Positions 53,459-62,933 are shown, numbered from the stretch's first letter. The stretch is DNA of 64,000 nucleotides from Caballeronia sordidicola (GCF_002220365.1 NZ_MTHB01000023.1:1-64000), one strand, 5' to 3'. The notes: generated by a model from the sequence alone, not told the origin. Made by a program: numbers and translations.

Positions 53459-55317
53459 ACAGCACGCTTCGATTAACGACCGCGCAAGCGCTGGTCCGCT
53501 ATCTCGCCGCGCAGCAAACCCCGGATGGTGAGCCGTTGTTCGGTGGTGTCTTCGCGATCTTCGGGCATGGCAACGTGGCGGGCATTGGCGAAGCGTTGTA
53601 CGCGCATCGCGAGACGCTGCCGACCTATCGCGCGCATAACGAGCAGGCGATGGCGCACGCGGCTATTGCGTATGCGAAAGCGCACTTTCGACGCCGCATG
53701 ATGGCAGTGACCACGTCCATTGGCCCGGGCGCGACCAACCTGGTGACCGCCGCTGCGCTCGCGCATGTGAACCGGTTGCCGGTGTTGTTGCTACCCGGCG
53801 ATGTGTTCGTGTCACGCGCTCCGGATCCGGTCTTGCAGCAAGTAGAAGATTTCACCGACGGCGGCATTTCCGCGAACGATGCATTGAAACCCGTCTCGCG
53901 TTACTTCGACCGCATTGTGCATCCGGCGCAATTGCTGACTGCGCTGCCGCGCGCAATGCGGGTGCTCACAGACGCCGCATTGTGCGGACCGGTGACCCTC
54001 GCGCTGCCGCAGGACGTGCAGGCAATGGCCTACGACTACCCCGCGTCGTTCTTCGAGCCGCGTGTGGTTCCGTTCCATACACCCTCTCCCATCGATGAAG
54101 AAATCGCACAGGCCGCCGCTGCATTGCGCGCGGCTAAAAAGCCCCTGCTGGTGTCTGGCGGCGGCGTTCTCTACGGCCTCGCAACCGACGCATTGCGTTC
54201 TTTCTCCGAGCGTCACGGTATCCCCGTAGCCGAAACGCAAGCAGGAAAAAGTGCGCTCGCGTGGGATCATCCGCTGAATCTTGGCGGCATTGGCGTAACG
54301 GGATCGGACGCGGCCAACGAACTCGCGCATGACGCGGATTGCGTACTCGCCGTCGGTACCCGGCTGCAGGATTTCACAACCGGATCGAATACGCTGTTCG
54401 CGCAGGCGAAGCTGATTGGCATTAATGCAAATGCATTCGATGCCTTGAAACAAGGCGCTTTATCGGTGGAAGCCGATGCACGTCTTGCCCTCGGCGCATT
54501 GAGTGCAGCGCTCGGCGACTGGCGCGCGTCGCCACCGTGGACCGCACGCGCACATGAACTCGCCGATAGCTGGCGTGCCACCGTCGACCAGGTAACGAGC
54601 GCGCCTCAAGATGACAACACGTTGCCGCGCGAAGCCGATGTGATTGGCTCGGTCCAGCGCTCAAGCGCGCAATCGGCGGCGCATGACGTGGTTGTATGCG
54701 CAGCCGGAACATTGCCCGCCGACCTGCAAAAGCTATGGCGCACGAGCACACCGGGCGGCTATCACGTCGAATACGGCTACTCGTGCATGGGCTACGAGAT
54801 CGCGGGCGGTCTCGGTGCGAAGCTCGCGCGGCCGGCAAGCGAAGTGATCGTGATTGTCGGCGATGGCAGCTATCTGATGATGAACAGCGAGCTGGCGACG
54901 TCCGTCATGCTCGGGGCCAAACTGATCGTGGTGCTGCTCGATAACCGCGGATACGGCTGTATCAACCGCTTGCAGCAAGCATGCGGCGGCGCTCCATTCA
55001 ACAACCTGATCGACGATTGCCGCCAGGGTCCGGAGGGCGCACCCGCTATAGACTTTGCGATGCATGCACGCTCGCTCGGCGCGAGCGCTGAGCATGTAGC
55101 TAATATTGATGAACTCGAAGCCGCGATGCAACGCGCACGCGCATCCACACGTTCGTATCTGATCAGCATCGACACCGATCCCGCACGGCCTACAGAAGAA
55201 GGCGGCTGGTGGTGGGAAGTCGCGGTGCCTGAAGTATCGTCGCGTGAAGCGGTGCGCTCGGCGCGCGCAAACTATGAACATGAAATTACCGCGCGTTCGA
55301 AGCGCACGAAGGAATAA
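53455..55317 (+). CDS. iolD: 3D-trihydroxycyclohexane-1,2-dione hydrolase
   Basis: 620 residues from the ATG at 53455, which overlaps the iolC stop by 4 nt. ThDP-enzyme layout with IolD features: GVFAIFGHGNVAGIGEAL, activating Glu in HNEQAMAHAAIAYAKA, TSIGPGATNLVTAAALAHVNRLPVLLLPGD, and the cofactor motif from GDGSY near residue 468 to DNRGYGCINR. It opens the ring of the diketo-inositol intermediate to give 5-deoxy-glucuronate. Intact and of normal size. Confidence 0.94.
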   Translation: MNSTLRLTTAQALVRYLAAQQTPDGEPLFGGVFAIFGHGNVAGIGEALYAHRETLPTYRAHNEQAMAHAAIAYAKAHFRRRMMAVTTSIGPGATNLVTAAALAHVNRLPVLLLPGDVFVSRAPDPVLQQVEDFTDGGISANDALKPVSRYFDRIVHPAQLLTALPRAMRVLTDAALCGPVTLALPQDVQAMAYDYPASFFEPRVVPFHTPSPIDEEIAQAAAALRAAKKPLLVSGGGVLYGLATDALRSFSERHGIPVAETQAGKSALAWDHPLNLGGIGVTGSDAANELAHDADCVLAVGTRLQDFTTGSNTLFAQAKLIGINANAFDALKQGALSVEADARLALGALSAALGDWRASPPWTARAHELADSWRATVDQVTSAPQDDNTLPREADVIGSVQRSSAQSAAHDVVVCAAGTLPADLQKLWRTSTPGGYHVEYGYSCMGYEIAGGLGAKLARPASEVIVIVGDGSYLMMNSELATSVMLGAKLIVVLLDNRGYGCINRLQQACGGAPFNNLIDDCRQGPEGAPAIDFAMHARSLGASAEHVANIDELEAAMQRARASTRSYLISIDTDPARPTEEGGWWWEVAVPEVSSREAVRSARANYEHEITARSKRTKE

Positions 55318-55320
55318 GCG

Positions 55321-56226
55321 ATGAGCAAGTTCGATGTACGGATCGGCATCAATCCGCTGTCGTGGATGAACGACGACCTGCCCTCGCTCGGCGGTGAGAC
55401 ACCGCTGAGCGTGGCCCTGTCCGAAGGCAAGCAGATCGGCTACGAAGGGTTTGAACTGGGCAACAAATTCCCGCGCGAGCCGGAAGCGTTAAAAACGCTG
55501 CTTGCCGGATATGACCTCGCGCTCGTCTCCGGCTGGTATTCCGGACGGCTCGCCGAACGCAGCGCCGAGGACGAGATCGCGGCCGTGGGTCCGCATCTCG
55601 ACCTGCTTGCAAAAAACGGCGCAACGGTCATGGTCTACGGCGAAGTCTCGGACTCTATCCAAGGGGCACCGCGGCCGCTGTATCAGCGACCGCGCTTCTT
55701 CTCCGATGATCGCTGGAACGAGTACGCAACACGCCTGAACACCTTTGCCGAATACACGCTGTCCCGCGGCGTTCGGGTAGCCTATCACCATCACATGGGC
55801 GCTTATGTGGAAACGCCTGCAGACGTCGATCGCCTGATGAGCCTCACCCATGAAGCCGTCGGCCTGCTCTTCGACGCCGGTCACATTACGTTCGCGGGCG
55901 GCGATCCATTGACGGTTCTCAACAAGCACATCGCGCGCGTCTGCCATGTGCATTGCAAGGATGTGCGGCCGGAGATCACCAAGCTTGCCCGCAACCGTAA
56001 CTGGAGCTTCCTGGAGGCGGTGATCAACGGCGCGTTCACCGTTCCCGGTGACGGCACGGTGGACTTCCCATCGATCATTACCCGATTGAAGCAGCATGGT
56101 TATCGAGGCTGGCTGGTGGTTGAGGCGGAGCAGGATCCCGTTATCGCAACCAGCTATGCTTACGCTGAAAAAGGCTACAAGACACTGCGCGCACTGGTCG
56201 ATCAAACCCTTCAGGAGGCAGCATGA
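55321..56226 (+). CDS. iolE: Inosose dehydratase
   Basis: 301 residues. A xylose-isomerase-like barrel with IolE features: IGINPLSWMNDDLPSLGGETPL at the start, VAYHHHMGAYVETPADVDRLM, GLLFDAGHITFAGGDPL and VCHVHCKDVRP supplying metal-binding residues, and GWLVVEAEQDP at the end. It removes water from scyllo-inosose. It starts 4 nt after the iolD stop and overlaps iolB by 4 nt. Confidence 0.94.
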   Translation: MSKFDVRIGINPLSWMNDDLPSLGGETPLSVALSEGKQIGYEGFELGNKFPREPEALKTLLAGYDLALVSGWYSGRLAERSAEDEIAAVGPHLDLLAKNGATVMVYGEVSDSIQGAPRPLYQRPRFFSDDRWNEYATRLNTFAEYTLSRGVRVAYHHHMGAYVETPADVDRLMSLTHEAVGLLFDAGHITFAGGDPLTVLNKHIARVCHVHCKDVRPEITKLARNRNWSFLEAVINGAFTVPGDGTVDFPSIITRLKQHGYRGWLVVEAEQDPVIATSYAYAEKGYKTLRALVDQTLQEAA

Positions 56227-57032
56227 GCCTGCTCGTCAAGGCATCGCGCGAAGGCCAGACCATCGCGCGCGTCACGCCCGAAACTGCTTTATGGAAACAC
56301 GTGGGCTTCGCGGCCTATCGGCTGGAAACCGGCGACATCGTGCATGTGAACGAGGCGCAGCGTGAAGTGTGCATCGTCGTGTTATCGGGGACGGTGAGCA
56401 TAGAAGCCGGAGAACATAAATGGGAGAAACTCGGCTCGCGCGACAGCGTGTTCGAGGACACCGCGCCCTACGCGGTTTATCTGCCGCCGAGGCTTGCGGC
56501 GACTATACGAGCAGATCGCGATGCGCAAGTCGGTGTGGCGAGCGCGCCCGCTACGGGCAAGTACCCGCCGCGATTGATCGAGCCATCGCAGATGACACGT
56601 TCAACCCGCGGTAAAGGCGCGAATACGCGCTACGTCTGCGATATTCTTCCGCAAACCGAGCCTGCAGAAGGCTTGCTTGTAGTCGAGGTAAGGACGCCCG
56701 GCGGTCACGCTTCAAGCTATCCGCCGCACAAGCACGACAGGGACAACGTGCCGGTGGAGAGTTCGCTTGAAGAGACTTATTATCATCGGCTGAATCCGCC
56801 GCAAGGATTTGCCTTTCAACGCGTCTACACCGATGAGCGCGATCTCGATGAAACCATGGCCGTTGAAGATCATGACGTCGTCATGGTGCCGCGCGGTTAT
56901 CACCCTGTCGTGGTGCCGTACGGCTACGACAACTACTACCTGAACGTGATGGCGGGTGACAAAAGGACCTGGCACTTTAAAAACGATCCGAAGCATGAAT
57001 GGATCGTGGAGAGGGACAGCAAGGCTTCGTGA
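56223..57032 (+). CDS. iolB: 5-deoxy-glucuronate isomerase
   Basis: 269 residues, double-cupin (KduI/IolB) type. Seen: RVTPETALWKHVGFAAYRLETGDIV, EVRTPGGHASSYPPHKHDRDN with metal-binding His residues, ETYYHRLNPPQGFAFQRVYTDERDLDET and MVPRGYHPVVVPYGYDNYYLNVMAG. It isomerises 5-deoxy-glucuronate to 5-dehydro-2-deoxygluconate. Last gene of the rightward iol operon; converges on the liv-type operon. Confidence 0.93.
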   Translation: MSLLVKASREGQTIARVTPETALWKHVGFAAYRLETGDIVHVNEAQREVCIVVLSGTVSIEAGEHKWEKLGSRDSVFEDTAPYAVYLPPRLAATIRADRDAQVGVASAPATGKYPPRLIEPSQMTRSTRGKGANTRYVCDILPQTEPAEGLLVVEVRTPGGHASSYPPHKHDRDNVPVESSLEETYYHRLNPPQGFAFQRVYTDERDLDETMAVEDHDVVMVPRGYHPVVVPYGYDNYYLNVMAGDKRTWHFKNDPKHEWIVERDSKAS

Positions 57033-57071
57033 GTTGTTTCTGTGACTTAGCCTTGTAGCTTACCTTCTCAC

Positions 57072-57776
57072 CTAACCGCCCACAGAAAGCCATTCGCTGA
57101 TCACGCGCTCGTTCGCGGCAAGCGCGGCGGGCGTGTCGTCGAAGACGATCGTGCCGTGCCCCATCACGGCGACGCGCGTGGCCAGCTCACGCGCAATACT
57201 CATGCGTTGTTCGATCAATAGAATCGCCACGCCTCGTTCCCGCAAGTTTCTCAGGCACGAGGAGACTTGCACCACGACCTGCGGTGCGAGTCCTTCCGTC
57301 GGTTCATCGACGATCACGAACGAGGGATCGCCCATCAACGTGCGGGCAAGCGCCAACATTTGCTGCTCGCCTCCCGACAACCTCCCCGCCTTGACGGCCG
57401 CGCGTTCTTGCAGCACGGGGAAAAGTTGCTCCGCATCGCTGATGGTGAACCGCGATCCACCCCGCTTCATGCCGAGTTGCAGGTTTTCTCTCACGCTTAG
57501 CGTCGGGAAAACATCGCGCTGTTCGGGCACGTAACCTACGCCCGTGCGCGCGATTGCATAAGGACGTTTCCCCAGCATCGATACCCCGCGAAAGTTCGCC
57601 ACCCCTTGCGCGTGCACCAGCCCCATCAGCGCTTTGGCGAGCGTGGAACGTCCCGAACCGTTGCGTCCCGCCAAGGCCACGATCTCACCTTCGCCGATAC
57701 GCAAACTCACGCCGTGCAGCACGTGACTCGCGCCATACCATGCGTTCAGGCCATCGATTTCAAGTAGCGTCGTCAT
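57072..57776 (-). CDS. Branched-chain amino-acid-type ABC ATPase (LivF-like) with altered Walker A
   Basis: 234 residues, LivF length. Signature LSGGEQQ and Walker B FVIVDEPTEGLAP are normal. The Walker A loop reads GRNGSGRST: residue 43 is Arg (CGT) where the family has the nucleotide-binding Lys. This change usually cripples ATP hydrolysis, so the subunit may be a poor or non-hydrolysing partner. It is the last gene of the leftward operon and overlaps livG by 4 nt. The transported compound is unknown. Confidence 0.88.
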   Translation of the reverse strand: MTTLLEIDGLNAWYGASHVLHGVSLRIGEGEIVALAGRNGSGRSTLAKALMGLVHAQGVANFRGVSMLGKRPYAIARTGVGYVPEQRDVFPTLSVRENLQLGMKRGGSRFTISDAEQLFPVLQERAAVKAGRLSGGEQQMLALARTLMGDPSFVIVDEPTEGLAPQVVVQVSSCLRNLRERGVAILLIEQRMSIARELATRVAVMGHGTIVFDDTPAALAANERVISEWLSVGG

Positions 57777-58513
57777 GGCGTTGCGCCGAGATAGGCGGCG
57801 CGAACCACTGGGTGCGCAGCAATTTCAGCGGGCGTTCCTGTCGCGATAATGCGGCCTTGCACAAGCACTGAAATACGGTCGGCGAGTGCAAACACCGCTT
57901 CCATATCGTGCTCCACGATCAACAACGTCTTGCCCTGCGTTGTCTCACGAATCAAAGCAAGCGCACGAGCGGCTTCAGCGCGATTCATGCCCGCAGTGGG
58001 TTCATCGAGCAATAGTACGGATGCGCCCGCGGCCAGCGCAAGCCCTAGATCAAGAGCGCGCAACTCCGCATAGCTGAGGCTTGTGGCAAGTGCATCGCTG
58101 CGATCGAGCAAGCTGATTGCAGCCAACACGCGATGTGCCTCCGCGTCAATCACGCTCGAGCGGAACCATCGATCCTTCCAGGTCGCCACGCGAGACCCAA
58201 GCACCGCGCAACGGACGTTGTCGCGCACGGTCAGACCCGTGAACACGCTTGTGTTCTGGAAGCTGCGCGCGAGGCCTTTGCGTCCCAGCCGATGAGCGCG
58301 CATTCCCGTCACGTCGACGCCGTTCAATGCAATGCGGCCGCTCGTCGGTTGCGTGCGCCCCGCGATCAGGTCGAACAAGGTGGATTTTCCGGCACCGTTG
58401 GGACCGATCAACGCATGGCGTTCGCCTTGACGAATGCTCAGATCGACGCCACGAAGGATTTGCGTCGTATCGAAATGCTTCGTGATGTGCTTTAGTTCGA
58501 GCGCGATGTTCAT
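57773..58513 (-). CDS. Branched-chain amino-acid-type ABC ATPase (LivG-like)
   Basis: 246 residues from the ATG at 58513, which overlaps the permease stop (ATGA). Walker A GPNGAGKST and Walker B VLLLDEPTAGM are intact. The C-terminal RISVLVQGRIIATGTPAEIAAHPVVRAAYLG is the LivG tail. The ABC signature is LSYAE rather than the usual LSYGE or LSYGQ, so the conserved Gly is Ala. Pairs with the LivF-like subunit. Confidence 0.88.
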   Translation of the reverse strand: MNIALELKHITKHFDTTQILRGVDLSIRQGERHALIGPNGAGKSTLFDLIAGRTQPTSGRIALNGVDVTGMRAHRLGRKGLARSFQNTSVFTGLTVRDNVRCAVLGSRVATWKDRWFRSSVIDAEAHRVLAAISLLDRSDALATSLSYAELRALDLGLALAAGASVLLLDEPTAGMNRAEAARALALIRETTQGKTLLIVEHDMEAVFALADRISVLVQGRIIATGTPAEIAAHPVVRAAYLGATP

Positions 58514-59694
58514 CGTGCGCTCCGGGCATGTCGTGTGAACAGAATAGCAATCACAGCACTGAAGATCGCGAAGCACCAGGGAGCCGCATGCCGGCCATCA
58601 AGAAGGAAACCCGCGATGTGCGCAAGGCCGTCGCCATGGCTATCGAATTGCAGCGCGTAGGCGAGCTCGATAGCAATGACGATCGCCAGCAGCCAAGCGC
58701 CAACGGCGCACAATGCAAATGCGATAGCCGCGTAACCCTCACGTGATCGTGCAGCAACGAAGCCCGCCAAGCCCTTGGGCGCTACCACCACGACCCACAC
58801 AAAAAACAGTCCAAGATAGGCCACCCACGCCGGCGATACGCTCGCCACCGCCACGCTGAAAAACGTCAGTATCACGGCTCCCAAAACGGGGCCGAAGAAC
58901 GTCGCAGTCCCACCGATCACTGCTGCGATCAGCACGCTTGCCGAACGGGCGAGTCCCACCCCTTCCGCCGATGCCAGTTCCACATTGATCAGCCCTAGCC
59001 CTCCCGCCACGCCCGCGAAAAACGCCGCGACTATCACCATCGCAAAGCGCACACGGCGCGGATCGAAGCCGATGGTTGCAGCACGCACGGGATTATCGCG
59101 CACCGCATTCGCCACTCGCACGAAGGGCGTGCGCGAGAAAACCAACATGGCGATGCACGCCAGCAGACACCATCCGGCGATCAGGGCATAAGCCTGGATC
59201 GAAGGTCCGAAGTTCAGGCCGAAAACGGCTGGACCGCTCGCACGGTCGATAGGAACACCGCCCTCGCCGCCGAACCATCCGGGCACGAGCCAAACGCCCG
59301 CTGCGACGAGTTCGCCGATACCAAGTGTGATCATCGCGAAAGTCGTACCGGCGCGACGCGTTGAAAAGAAGCCGAATACGACCGCCGCAAGCGCCGCCGA
59401 TACGCCGCCGATCAACGGCAGCAAGGGCAGCGGCACTGCGAATCGATTGAAGAAGTGAGCAGCCGCGAACGCACCAAGACCTGCGTACACGGCATGTCCG
59501 AACGACAGCAATCCTGTCTCGCCGAGCAGCAGATTGAACGAGAGCGCAAACACGATCATGGCAGCGGTTTGCGCGAGATAGGCGAGCAACCAGCTCTGCG
59601 ATGTGAAGAGCGGCGGCAACGCAAGACCGGCCACGAGGAGCAGCCACGGAAGAGCCTGACGCAAAGAGAGCGCTGCCTTGTCAAGCATCGTCAT
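58510..59694 (-). CDS. Branched-chain amino-acid-type ABC permease (LivM-like)
   Basis: 394 residues from the ATG at 59694 (a second ATG is 6 nt on; the longer open frame to 59754 lies inside the upstream gene). Eight to ten membrane segments. LivM blocks: YLAQTAAMIVFALSFNLLLGETGLLSFGHA and ALRDNP-like ANAVRDNPVRAATIGFDPRRVRFAMVIVAAFFAGVAGGL. The C-terminal 60-70 residues, with two extra hydrophobic stretches, are longer than in typical LivM. Overlaps the LivH-like gene by 14 nt. Confidence 0.88.
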   Translation of the reverse strand: MTMLDKAALSLRQALPWLLLVAGLALPPLFTSQSWLLAYLAQTAAMIVFALSFNLLLGETGLLSFGHAVYAGLGAFAAAHFFNRFAVPLPLLPLIGGVSAALAAVVFGFFSTRRAGTTFAMITLGIGELVAAGVWLVPGWFGGEGGVPIDRASGPAVFGLNFGPSIQAYALIAGWCLLACIAMLVFSRTPFVRVANAVRDNPVRAATIGFDPRRVRFAMVIVAAFFAGVAGGLGLINVELASAEGVGLARSASVLIAAVIGGTATFFGPVLGAVILTFFSVAVASVSPAWVAYLGLFFVWVVVVAPKGLAGFVAARSREGYAAIAFALCAVGAWLLAIVIAIELAYALQFDSHGDGLAHIAGFLLDGRHAAPWCFAIFSAVIAILFTRHARSAR

Positions 59695-60634
59695 CTCCAC
59701 GCTGCCCGAATAGCCCACGTGGACGTAGCGCAAGCATTGCGACAAGCAGCACATACGGCAGCACGGGCGCGATCTGCGCGACGCTCAAGGAAGCCCACAG
59801 AGGAGGCAACGAAGCGCCGGCAAACTGGGCAATGCCACCAAGCGACAACGTGGTCCCGACGGCAAACGTCTGCACGCAACCGACCAGAAGCGATGCCACA
59901 AGCGCGCCGCCCACCGACCCCAGCCCACCCACGACCACGACAACAAAGACAATTGGCCCGATGTTCTCCGCCATCGAAGGTTCAATGACAAACAGCGGCG
60001 CACCAATCACGCCGGCCAGCGCAGCGAGCGCGGTGCCTGTCGCGAATACCAGGGTAAACACACGGGGTACGTTATGCCCAAGCGTCTCGACAGTCGCCGC
60101 ATGGGTGAGTGAGGCTCTTACCACAAGCCCTATCCGGGAAACCCGCATCACGGCGTACAAAGCCACCAGCATGGCCAGCGACACACCCATCATGAACGCG
60201 CGATAACGCGGGAATGCGGCGCCGTATAGCGTGAACAACGGGCCATCGAGACTTGAAGGAACAACGGCGTTAATGGGCGCAACACCCCAGACGAGCTTCA
60301 CCGCTTCTGCCATCAGATAAGCCGCGCCGAAGGTCAGCAGAAGCTCGGCAAGCGCACCACGCATTTCAATCCGGCGCAATAGACACCGCTCGAACAAGCC
60401 GCCGAGCGCACCAACGAGTAGCGGTGAAATAACCAGCGCAAACCAGAAGCCCCCATGTGCCGCGAGTGCGTAACCCACATACGCGCCGAGCATATAAAAG
60501 CTCGCGTGAGCGAAGTTGAGAACGCCCATCATGCTGAAGATCAGCGTCAATCCCGCCGACAACATGAACAGCAGCAACCCGACGCTCACTCCATTCAGAA
60601 GGTTGATCGCGAACCACTGAACGAACGAGGTCAC
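59681..60634 (-). CDS. Branched-chain amino-acid-type ABC permease (LivH-like)
   Basis: 317 residues, starting at a GTG (60634). LivH blocks: LLNGVSVGLLLFMLSAGLTLIFSMMGVLNFAHASFYMLGAYVGY and GLGSVGGALVASLLVG. About eight membrane segments. It follows the thioesterase gene by 10 nt and has no clear ribosome site of its own, which fits coupled translation. No periplasmic binding protein gene lies in the operon or elsewhere in the window for this importer. Confidence 0.88.
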   Translation of the reverse strand: MTSFVQWFAINLLNGVSVGLLLFMLSAGLTLIFSMMGVLNFAHASFYMLGAYVGYALAAHGGFWFALVISPLLVGALGGLFERCLLRRIEMRGALAELLLTFGAAYLMAEAVKLVWGVAPINAVVPSSLDGPLFTLYGAAFPRYRAFMMGVSLAMLVALYAVMRVSRIGLVVRASLTHAATVETLGHNVPRVFTLVFATGTALAALAGVIGAPLFVIEPSMAENIGPIVFVVVVVGGLGSVGGALVASLLVGCVQTFAVGTTLSLGGIAQFAGASLPPLWASLSVAQIAPVLPYVLLVAMLALRPRGLFGQRGDDDA

Positions 60635-60644
60635 GTCGCGCGAA

Positions 60645-61082
60645 CTAACCGTTCAGGAGCGGCTTGAGCGCTACAACCAGCGCTTGCGGCAACGGCACCG
60701 GACGGCGCGTATCGCGATCGACATAGACGTGAACAAAATGCCCTTGCGCCGCGGGTTGCTCGGACCCCGCGCTGAAGATGCCCACCTCGTAACGCACGCT
60801 CGTTGTACCGAGCTGAACCACGCGGAGTCCGGCGTCGATACGTTCGGGAAACGCAAGCGAAGCGAAGTAGCTGCAATGCGTTTCCACCACGAGCCCGATC
60901 GTCTTACCCGCTTCCAGATCGAGCGCGCCGTACCGGATCAGATACTCGTTCACGACCGTATCGAAGTAGCTGTAATACACCACGTTGTTCACATGGCCGT
61001 AGAGATCGTTATCGGACCAGCGCGTATCGATCGACAGGAAATGCGGATAATCCGCGCGCGTCGTTGGGACAGGGCGGCTCAT
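60645..61082 (-). CDS. Acyl-CoA thioesterase, 4HBT hot-dog fold
   Basis: 145 residues. [23 protein letters not shown] is the 4-hydroxybenzoyl-CoA-thioesterase-type motif with the catalytic Asp. The remainder ([39 protein letters not shown]) completes the single hot-dog domain. It hydrolyses an acyl-CoA in the cytoplasm; the acyl group is unknown. It starts 3 nt after the dehydrogenase stop, so the two are surely co-translated, and the unusual mix with a Liv-type importer suggests a common organic-acid or alcohol pathway. Confidence 0.88.
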   Translation of the reverse strand: MSRPVPTTRADYPHFLSIDTRWSDNDLYGHVNNVVYYSYFDTVVNEYLIRYGALDLEAGKTIGLVVETHCSYFASLAFPERIDAGLRVVQLGTTSVRYEVGIFSAGSEQPAAQGHFVHVYVDRDTRRPVPLPQALVVALKPLLNG

Positions 61083-61085
61083 GAA

Positions 61086-62240
61086 TCAGAACGACTCCTG
61101 CAACATCCGCCGATAATCGTCCGCACTCGCTTCGCGCGGATTGGTCTTGTGGCAATGATCGGCGAGCGCACCCTTGATTACCTTGTCGAACATGTCTTGC
61201 TCGACGCCCATTTGCGACAGGCGCGTCGGCAAGCCGAGACGCTCGGTCATGTCGTGGACGGCTTGAGCGAGATCGGCATCGGCGGCGAGATTCATCACGC
61301 GGCGCATCCGTGCAAAACGCTTGTCGGCCACCACGCTCGGCGCGCTTTCGTTGAAACGCAGCACGGCCGGCAGAACGACCGCGTTCAGCGTGCCGTGATG
61401 CAGCCCTGTGCGCCCATTCACGACCAGTCCCCCCAGTGGATGCGAGAGCGAATGCACACAGCCCAGACCCTTCTGGAACGCCATGGCGCCCTGCATCGAC
61501 GCACTCATCATGTTCAGGCGTGCGTCGCGGTCCTGGCCGTCGTGCGTCGCCCGCTCGATAGACGCCCACGCGCGCTCCAGCCCATCCAGCGCGATGCCAT
61601 CCGCAGGCGGATTGAACGCCGGCGCAAGAAACGTTTCGATGCAATGCGCGATCGCGTCCATGCCGGTTGCAGCGGTGAGCATGGGCGGCAAGCCCAGCGT
61701 CAGCGACGGATCGCAAACCGCCGACTTGGGCAGCAGATGCCACGAGTGGAAGCCGAGCTTGCGGCCATCGTCGAGAATGATGATTGCCCCGCGCGCCACT
61801 TCGCTGCCAGTGCCCGAGGTGGTCGGCACGGCGATCAGCGGTGCGGCCTCTGAGGTGATCTTGTTGCTGCCGCCTTCTATGGTCGCGTACTCCGTCAGCG
61901 TCCCCGGATGGGTCGCCATGATCGCGACACCCTTCGCCAGATCGATGGATGAACCGCCGCCCACGGCGATCAAACCATCACAGTTTTCGCTTTTGTACAG
62001 CGCGGCGGCTTTCATCACCATCGCTTCGGTCGGGTTCGACGGCGTTTCGTCGAAGATGGGAACCGCGCCCGCATCCAGGTCCAGCGCCTGGACGGTTTGC
62101 GACACCAGCCCCGCGGCCAGGACGCCTTTGTCCGTGATGATCAGCGGCCGCTTGATGCCCACGCGCGTGCATTCGCTGTCGAGCATGGCGAGCGCGTCGA
62201 AGCCGAGGTGGATGTGAGTAACGTAGAAGATGAAGGCCAT
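61086..62240 (-). CDS. Iron-containing alcohol dehydrogenase
   Basis: 384 residues, group III Fe-ADH. Seen: GLIAVGGGSSIDLAKGVAIMATHPG (NAD binding), PTTSGTGSEVARGAII, and the metal-ligand region TGMDAIAHCIETF, CVHSLSHPLGGLV and GLHHGTLNAVVLP, with Asp and three His. It oxidises an alcohol or reduces an aldehyde. First gene of the six-gene leftward operon. Substrate not evident; relatives act on 1,3-propanediol, ethanol, hydroxyacids and maleylacetate. Confidence 0.9.
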   Translation of the reverse strand: MAFIFYVTHIHLGFDALAMLDSECTRVGIKRPLIITDKGVLAAGLVSQTVQALDLDAGAVPIFDETPSNPTEAMVMKAAALYKSENCDGLIAVGGGSSIDLAKGVAIMATHPGTLTEYATIEGGSNKITSEAAPLIAVPTTSGTGSEVARGAIIILDDGRKLGFHSWHLLPKSAVCDPSLTLGLPPMLTAATGMDAIAHCIETFLAPAFNPPADGIALDGLERAWASIERATHDGQDRDARLNMMSASMQGAMAFQKGLGCVHSLSHPLGGLVVNGRTGLHHGTLNAVVLPAVLRFNESAPSVVADKRFARMRRVMNLAADADLAQAVHDMTERLGLPTRLSQMGVEQDMFDKVIKGALADHCHKTNPREASADDYRRMLQESF

Positions 62241-62349
62241 GACGTGTGTCCGCGGTTGACGCAGTTAAGTGGAGCGTCAGGTATGTTAGGAGTCCAGCGG
62301 GAGTCCGTCAATCCGCGTGGACGCCATGTATCGTGCGGACTTATGGACG

Positions 62350-62880
62350 TTACTGCCCGGGGCGGTCCACGTATTCCACGGCCAGGCCGCGCCGGCGCAT
62401 CCATTCCGCCACGGCATGGCCGGTTCCCGCGCGCCAGGGCCTGAGCTTTGCCGGTTCGACCAGACGATATTCAAGCAATTCGGGCGACAGGCTGATGGTC
62501 CCATTCGCCTTCACGTGATACGCGATGATCAGTTCGTTCTTGCGGATGAATTCGTACACGCCGACCAGTTCCACCGATTCCGCGACCAGCGACGTTTCCT
62601 CCAGCACTTCCCGCGCGATGCCCTCTTCGGGCGTTTCGCCGTTCTCGAGAAAACCCGTGATCAGCGCAAACATGCCCTCGACCCACGCCGCGTTACGCGC
62701 GAGCAGGATCTTGCCCTCGTACTCCACGATCGCCGCGACCACCGGCAGCGGATTATTCCAGTGCACGAAGCCACATTCCGGGTCTGGACACGCGAGTCGC
62801 ACGCGCCCGCCTTCGTGGCTTGCATCGGCGCGTTCGACCAGCTTGTTGGCATCGCGTGGACAGAATTGGTATTCGATCAT
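62350..62880 (-). CDS. NUDIX hydrolase with N-terminal zinc-ribbon-like segment
   Basis: 176 residues. The Nudix box GFLENGETPEEGIAREVLEETSL has all the catalytic Glu. The N-terminus has CPRD, then CPDPECGFVHWNNPLPVVAAIV, a partial Cys pattern like the zinc ribbon of NudC-type enzymes. It is much shorter than NudC and lacks its N-terminal domain, so it is more likely a general nucleotide-sugar or NDP-X hydrolase. A 109-bp gap separates it from the Fe-ADH gene. Confidence 0.85.
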   Translation of the reverse strand: MIEYQFCPRDANKLVERADASHEGGRVRLACPDPECGFVHWNNPLPVVAAIVEYEGKILLARNAAWVEGMFALITGFLENGETPEEGIAREVLEETSLVAESVELVGVYEFIRKNELIIAYHVKANGTISLSPELLEYRLVEPAKLRPWRAGTGHAVAEWMRRRGLAVEYVDRPGQ

Positions 62881-62906
62881 GGTCTGGGGTCAGAGGATCC
62901 GAAAAA

Positions 62907-62933
62907 GGTCAGTGGGGTCAGTGGGGTCAGTGG
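62907..62933. repeat. 10-bp tandem repeat
   Basis: About 2.7 copies of GGTCAGTGGG in the short gap between the Nudix and aldolase genes. A simple slippage-prone repeat. Confidence 0.8.

Noticed and set aside
57072..60634. Direct role of the Liv-type genes in inositol uptake
   Set aside because: They lie convergent to the iol operon, which already has its own importer, and they are coupled to an alcohol dehydrogenase and a thioesterase instead.
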